A stretch of DNA of 64,000 nt. It comes from Litorimonas sp051251645 (lineage in GTDB: Bacteria > Pseudomonadota > Alphaproteobacteria > Caulobacterales > Maricaulaceae). Below are positions 62,254-64,000 of this stretch, in pieces. The position numbers were made by a program, and so were the translations under genes. Position 1 is the stretch's first letter. Each line of letters begins with the position of its first letter. Location of the stretch: the NCBI GenBank assembly GCA_051251645.1, contig JBPOEY010000002.1, positions 496,001 through 560,000 of the forward strand. The letters run 5' to 3'. The notes beneath the pieces were generated by a model that saw nothing but the letters and a program-made list of their open reading frames with translations, was not told the DNA's origin and did not search any database.

Positions 62254-62273
62254 AAAGCGATCAAACGCTTTTT
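62254..62273 (+). terminator. Terminator after the lipoprotein gene
   Basis: AAAGCG/CGCTTT stem with loop ATCAAA and a following TT. An alternative overlapping pairing GATCAAA/TTTGATC (62259-62277) also exists. It lies 50 nt past the stop at 62204 and just before the convergent GlsB/YeaQ gene. Confidence 0.55.
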
Positions 62274-62275
62274 GA

Positions 62276-62530
62276 TCAGGATCTTTTAATCAGCCTGGCC
62301 AAGAAGATTATCACGACCGCGCCGATGAAGGCGGTCACGATGGAGCCGAGCAGGCCGCCAAAGGCTACGCCCAGCATGCCGAGTAACCAACCGCCGACAA
62401 CCGCGCCGAGAATACCGAGAACAATGTCCCCGATCAGGCCGTAAGGACCGGCCGACTTCATCACGACCCCGGCGAGCCAGCCCGCGACCGCGCCGATCAC
62501 GATCCAGATGAGAATTGCTTCAAGCGTCAT
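62276..62530 (-). CDS. GlsB/YeaQ/YmgE-family stress membrane protein
   Basis: 84-residue inner-membrane protein with three hydrophobic segments (about 3-22, 30-52, 55-78). The Gly-rich family motifs are WIVIGAVAGWLAG, GLIGDIVLGILGAVVGGWLLG and GSIVTAFIGAVVIIFLARL. Also called transglycosylase-associated proteins; relatives are induced by general stress, but their work is not known. A GGAGGATATT ribosome-binding site precedes the ATG. I looked for, but did not find, a GGAAC-N16/17-CGTT promoter upstream. Confidence 0.9.
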   Translation of the reverse strand: MTLEAILIWIVIGAVAGWLAGVVMKSAGPYGLIGDIVLGILGAVVGGWLLGMLGVAFGGLLGSIVTAFIGAVVIIFLARLIKRS

Positions 62531-62658
62531 AATATCCTCCGTTCATACGATGATATCACTCTAGCGGTGCGACGGCCTGTCGCACAAGGGGAATCGAACG
62601 GAAGTCATAGGGGGTTGAGGCGCAGTGTCCTGAGTGATGATACGCTGTAATTAAGCGT

Positions 62659-62823
62659 TGGTGCGGCGAAATCTGGCACGCCCGCGATGGAGGCGCGCCC
62701 ACACTCCTGCAAGACACACGCGGAGAAGCGTTGACCCTGATGAATGATATTTTGCTGAGCGATGACACGCTCGCCACGCCAAACTGGATGCCGGGGACGG
62801 TGCGTGGGTATGGGGTGGAGTGA
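62659..62823 (+). pseudogene. Broken copy of the C-terminus of the SMP-30-like lipoprotein gene
   Basis: A 55-codon stretch ending in TGA translates to a C-terminal segment (WHARDGGAPTLLQDT...NWMPGTVRGYGVE) that is identical at 38 of 50 positions to the end of the lipoprotein encoded at 61281-62204; the last 48 bases differ at only three places. It has no start, signal peptide or upstream part. A further short similar patch (CTGAGTGATGATACGCT near 62628) hints at more decayed sequence just before it. It is a remnant of a duplicated gene whose 5' part was lost. Confidence 0.8.
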
Positions 62824-62853
62824 GGGATAAATTTGATTTAGAAAATGTCTTTA

Positions 62854-63639
62854 TTAGGCGTCTATGACTGATATGTTATTGATAACATACGCTTTAACAT
62901 CGCCATTTAGTCGGGCCACCTCAACATCAACTAGAAATGTGCTATTATAAAAGTTGTGATTCTTTAGGAGACTTGCTTTTTTCCCTATAGTTTCTTCTGA
63001 GAAGATAATACTTTGAGGCTTTGAAGATATATCTGCAATTATGCCCTTGTCAGAACTATTCGTCCCTTTGTTTTGAGTCTTCACAGCGTTTGCTTGAATA
63101 AATCGCAAAACCATATTCCGACGTGTTTCGACATCCGGGGCTTCTAAAAGAGCTTTCTCTCTGGTTGCATTAGAAATAATTCTCTCGGCGTCACGACCGC
63201 TAACCACAAATTTATCTATATGAATTCCTCCCTGCACTACCCCAAACGCTACACCTCCATCCGAAACGATGGCTGGCATCACAACATTTATCGCATTAAC
63301 ACAGTCTTTTGGTCGAATTTTCTTAGGTGCTTGAGTTTTTCGTAGAAAATAGTCTGTTAAGCCCCGAATATTTTTAACTAGTGCAGAAGCAGTATTTACT
63401 TCAGCAATCATTGGCAGAGCGCCTTGAGCTGCAATCGAGATCATTTCATATATTTGCGATCCTTCAGCTACTCTATCGATATATAAGTCTTGCTCGAAAT
63501 GTCCTTTAAGGTCAGCATCTGCATTTATCGCAGATCTATAAACGCTCTGGAGTGACTTAAATGCCTCAGAAACATCTGTGATCGAAACCGGCTCATTCCC
63601 GTTGATTACATATTGAAATGAACTGTCTTCGCTTTGCAT
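62854..63639 (-). CDS. AT-rich orphan hypothetical protein
   Basis: 261 residues, no signal peptide or membrane helix, mixed alpha/beta composition. Features seen: an opening FQYVINGNEPVSITDVSEAF, a hydrophobic stretch (QGALPMIAEVNTASALV), a basic KKIRPKDCV, and a beta-rich end (FLVDVEVARLNGDVKAYVINN). The DNA is clearly richer in A/T than every neighbour and uses codons such as TTA, ATA and AGA more often, suggesting recent transfer. It sits between the broken lipoprotein copy and miaB. I do not recognise the family and give no function. Confidence 0.7.
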   Translation of the reverse strand: MQSEDSSFQYVINGNEPVSITDVSEAFKSLQSVYRSAINADADLKGHFEQDLYIDRVAEGSQIYEMISIAAQGALPMIAEVNTASALVKNIRGLTDYFLRKTQAPKKIRPKDCVNAINVVMPAIVSDGGVAFGVVQGGIHIDKFVVSGRDAERIISNATREKALLEAPDVETRRNMVLRFIQANAVKTQNKGTNSSDKGIIADISSKPQSIIFSEETIGKKASLLKNHNFYNSTFLVDVEVARLNGDVKAYVINNISVIDA

Positions 63640-63704
63640 AAAAATCGCCCGCCTTGGTTTTAACTGACGATAACAACCTCACGACACTTGTATAGAGACA
63701 ACAT

Positions 63705-64000
63705 TTATTTGCGATCTAACTTAAGCACCCCCACCAAAGAATTTACCCCCGCGCTCGTGATCGTCACGGGGACAATCTGCCCGATCAGACTTTCCGGCCC
63801 ATCGAAATGTGTCCCCGTCAGATAGGGCGAGCGGCCGAACAATTGCCCCGGTTCGCGGGCGGTGTTTTCGACGAGCACGTCGAGTGTGCGGCCAATGAGG
63901 CTTTCGTTCCATTCACGCTGTTGCGTGTAGAGGAGCGCTTGCAGGCGTTTCAGGCGCTCGGATTTGACGTCTTCTGACACTTGGCGCGGAAGGCTCGCGC
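63705..64000 (-). CDS. miaB: tRNA-2-methylthio-N6-dimethylallyladenosine synthase MiaB, C-terminal part
   Basis: Only the last ~98 residues are inside the window; the frame stays open to the window edge, so the gene begins beyond 64000. The visible part has the radical-SAM C-terminal helix (SERLKRLQALLYTQQREWNESLIGR) and the TRAM domain (VLVENTAREPGQLFGRSPYLTG...VGQIVPVTITSAGVNSLVG pattern), typical of MiaB. In alphaproteobacteria miaB is usually followed by phoH and ybeY; here the AT-rich orphan gene follows, and phoH is about 12 kb farther on. Confidence 0.88.
   Translation of the reverse strand, partial: ASLPRQVSEDVKSERLKRLQALLYTQQREWNESLIGRTLDVLVENTAREPGQLFGRSPYLTGTHFDGPESLIGQIVPVTITSAGVNSLVGVLKLDRK

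Noticed and set aside
1..64000. CRISPR arrays, insertion sequences or prophage genes
   Set aside because: No regularly spaced repeats, transposase or integrase motifs, or phage structural genes were seen on either strand.

Overview
The window looks like a chromosomal segment of an alphaproteobacterium. Evidence for this is the DUF4164-ZapA-6S RNA order, the argH/tlpA divergent pair, a FixL-FixJ-FixK controlled cbb3 oxidase region, an EcfG-type (GGAAC-N17-CGTT) stress promoter, and an ATP-dependent DNA ligase paired with its MBL-fold exonuclease. The gene set would fit a free-living aerobic or microaerobic Caulobacterales/Hyphomonadaceae-like (Maricaulales-like) bacterium, but the genus cannot be fixed from the sequence alone. 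Most of the window is densely packed core genome. No CRISPR array, transposase or prophage was seen.

Layout. 0-8 kb: a partial unknown gene, trmB, an XRE regulator, then a minus-strand run gap-pgk-fba-ybeY-corC-lnt that joins lower glycolysis to RNA processing and envelope lipoprotein maturation. 8-15.5 kb: DUF4164-zapA with a probable 6S RNA, a thiolase with an IclR regulator, a DUF892 stress ferritin-like gene under an EcfG-type promoter, the DNA ligase/exonuclease pair, and tlpA. 15.5-30.5 kb: argH, a flavin reductase, then a complete glycogen locus. This has glgP-glgB leftward and glgC-glgA-glgX::malQ-pgm rightward, around a 22-bp perfect palindrome that contains a consensus -35 box. glgX and malQ are fused in one 1259-residue protein.

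30.5-42.3 kb: the oxygen-response region. It holds a Crp/Fnr (FixK-like) gene, fixJ, a heme-PAS fixL, a degenerate receiver gene, and ccoNOQP-fixG-fixH-fixI-ccoS on the minus strand; ccoS is very short. Three sites of the form GTGAC-N4-GTCAC (one with a mismatch) sit upstream of fixL, fixG and ccoN, and agree with the CRP-like recognition helix of the local regulator. 42.4-49.2 kb: tRNA-Leu(UAG), a MATE pump, a VioB-type ferritin-like protein translationally coupled to a double-CDGSH Fe-S protein, yebC, and a DM13/TetR/DoxX cluster. 49.2-54.1 kb: an unknown exported protein, ymdB-phoH, a lipoprotein hydrolase, and an agmatine-deiminase-like lipoprotein that may have a leaderless transcript.

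54.1-59.5 kb: a compact four-gene operon encoding a DUF3034 outer-membrane-type protein, an exported truncated hemoglobin, a membrane PAS histidine kinase and a cupredoxin. It is the best candidate here for an undescribed sensory system. 59.5-64 kb: an AbgT transporter, a lipoprotein gene whose Shine-Dalgarno and start codon lie in a 12-bp hairpin, a GlsB/YeaQ stress membrane protein, a broken copy of the lipoprotein gene's 3' end, an AT-rich orphan gene, and the C-terminus of miaB.
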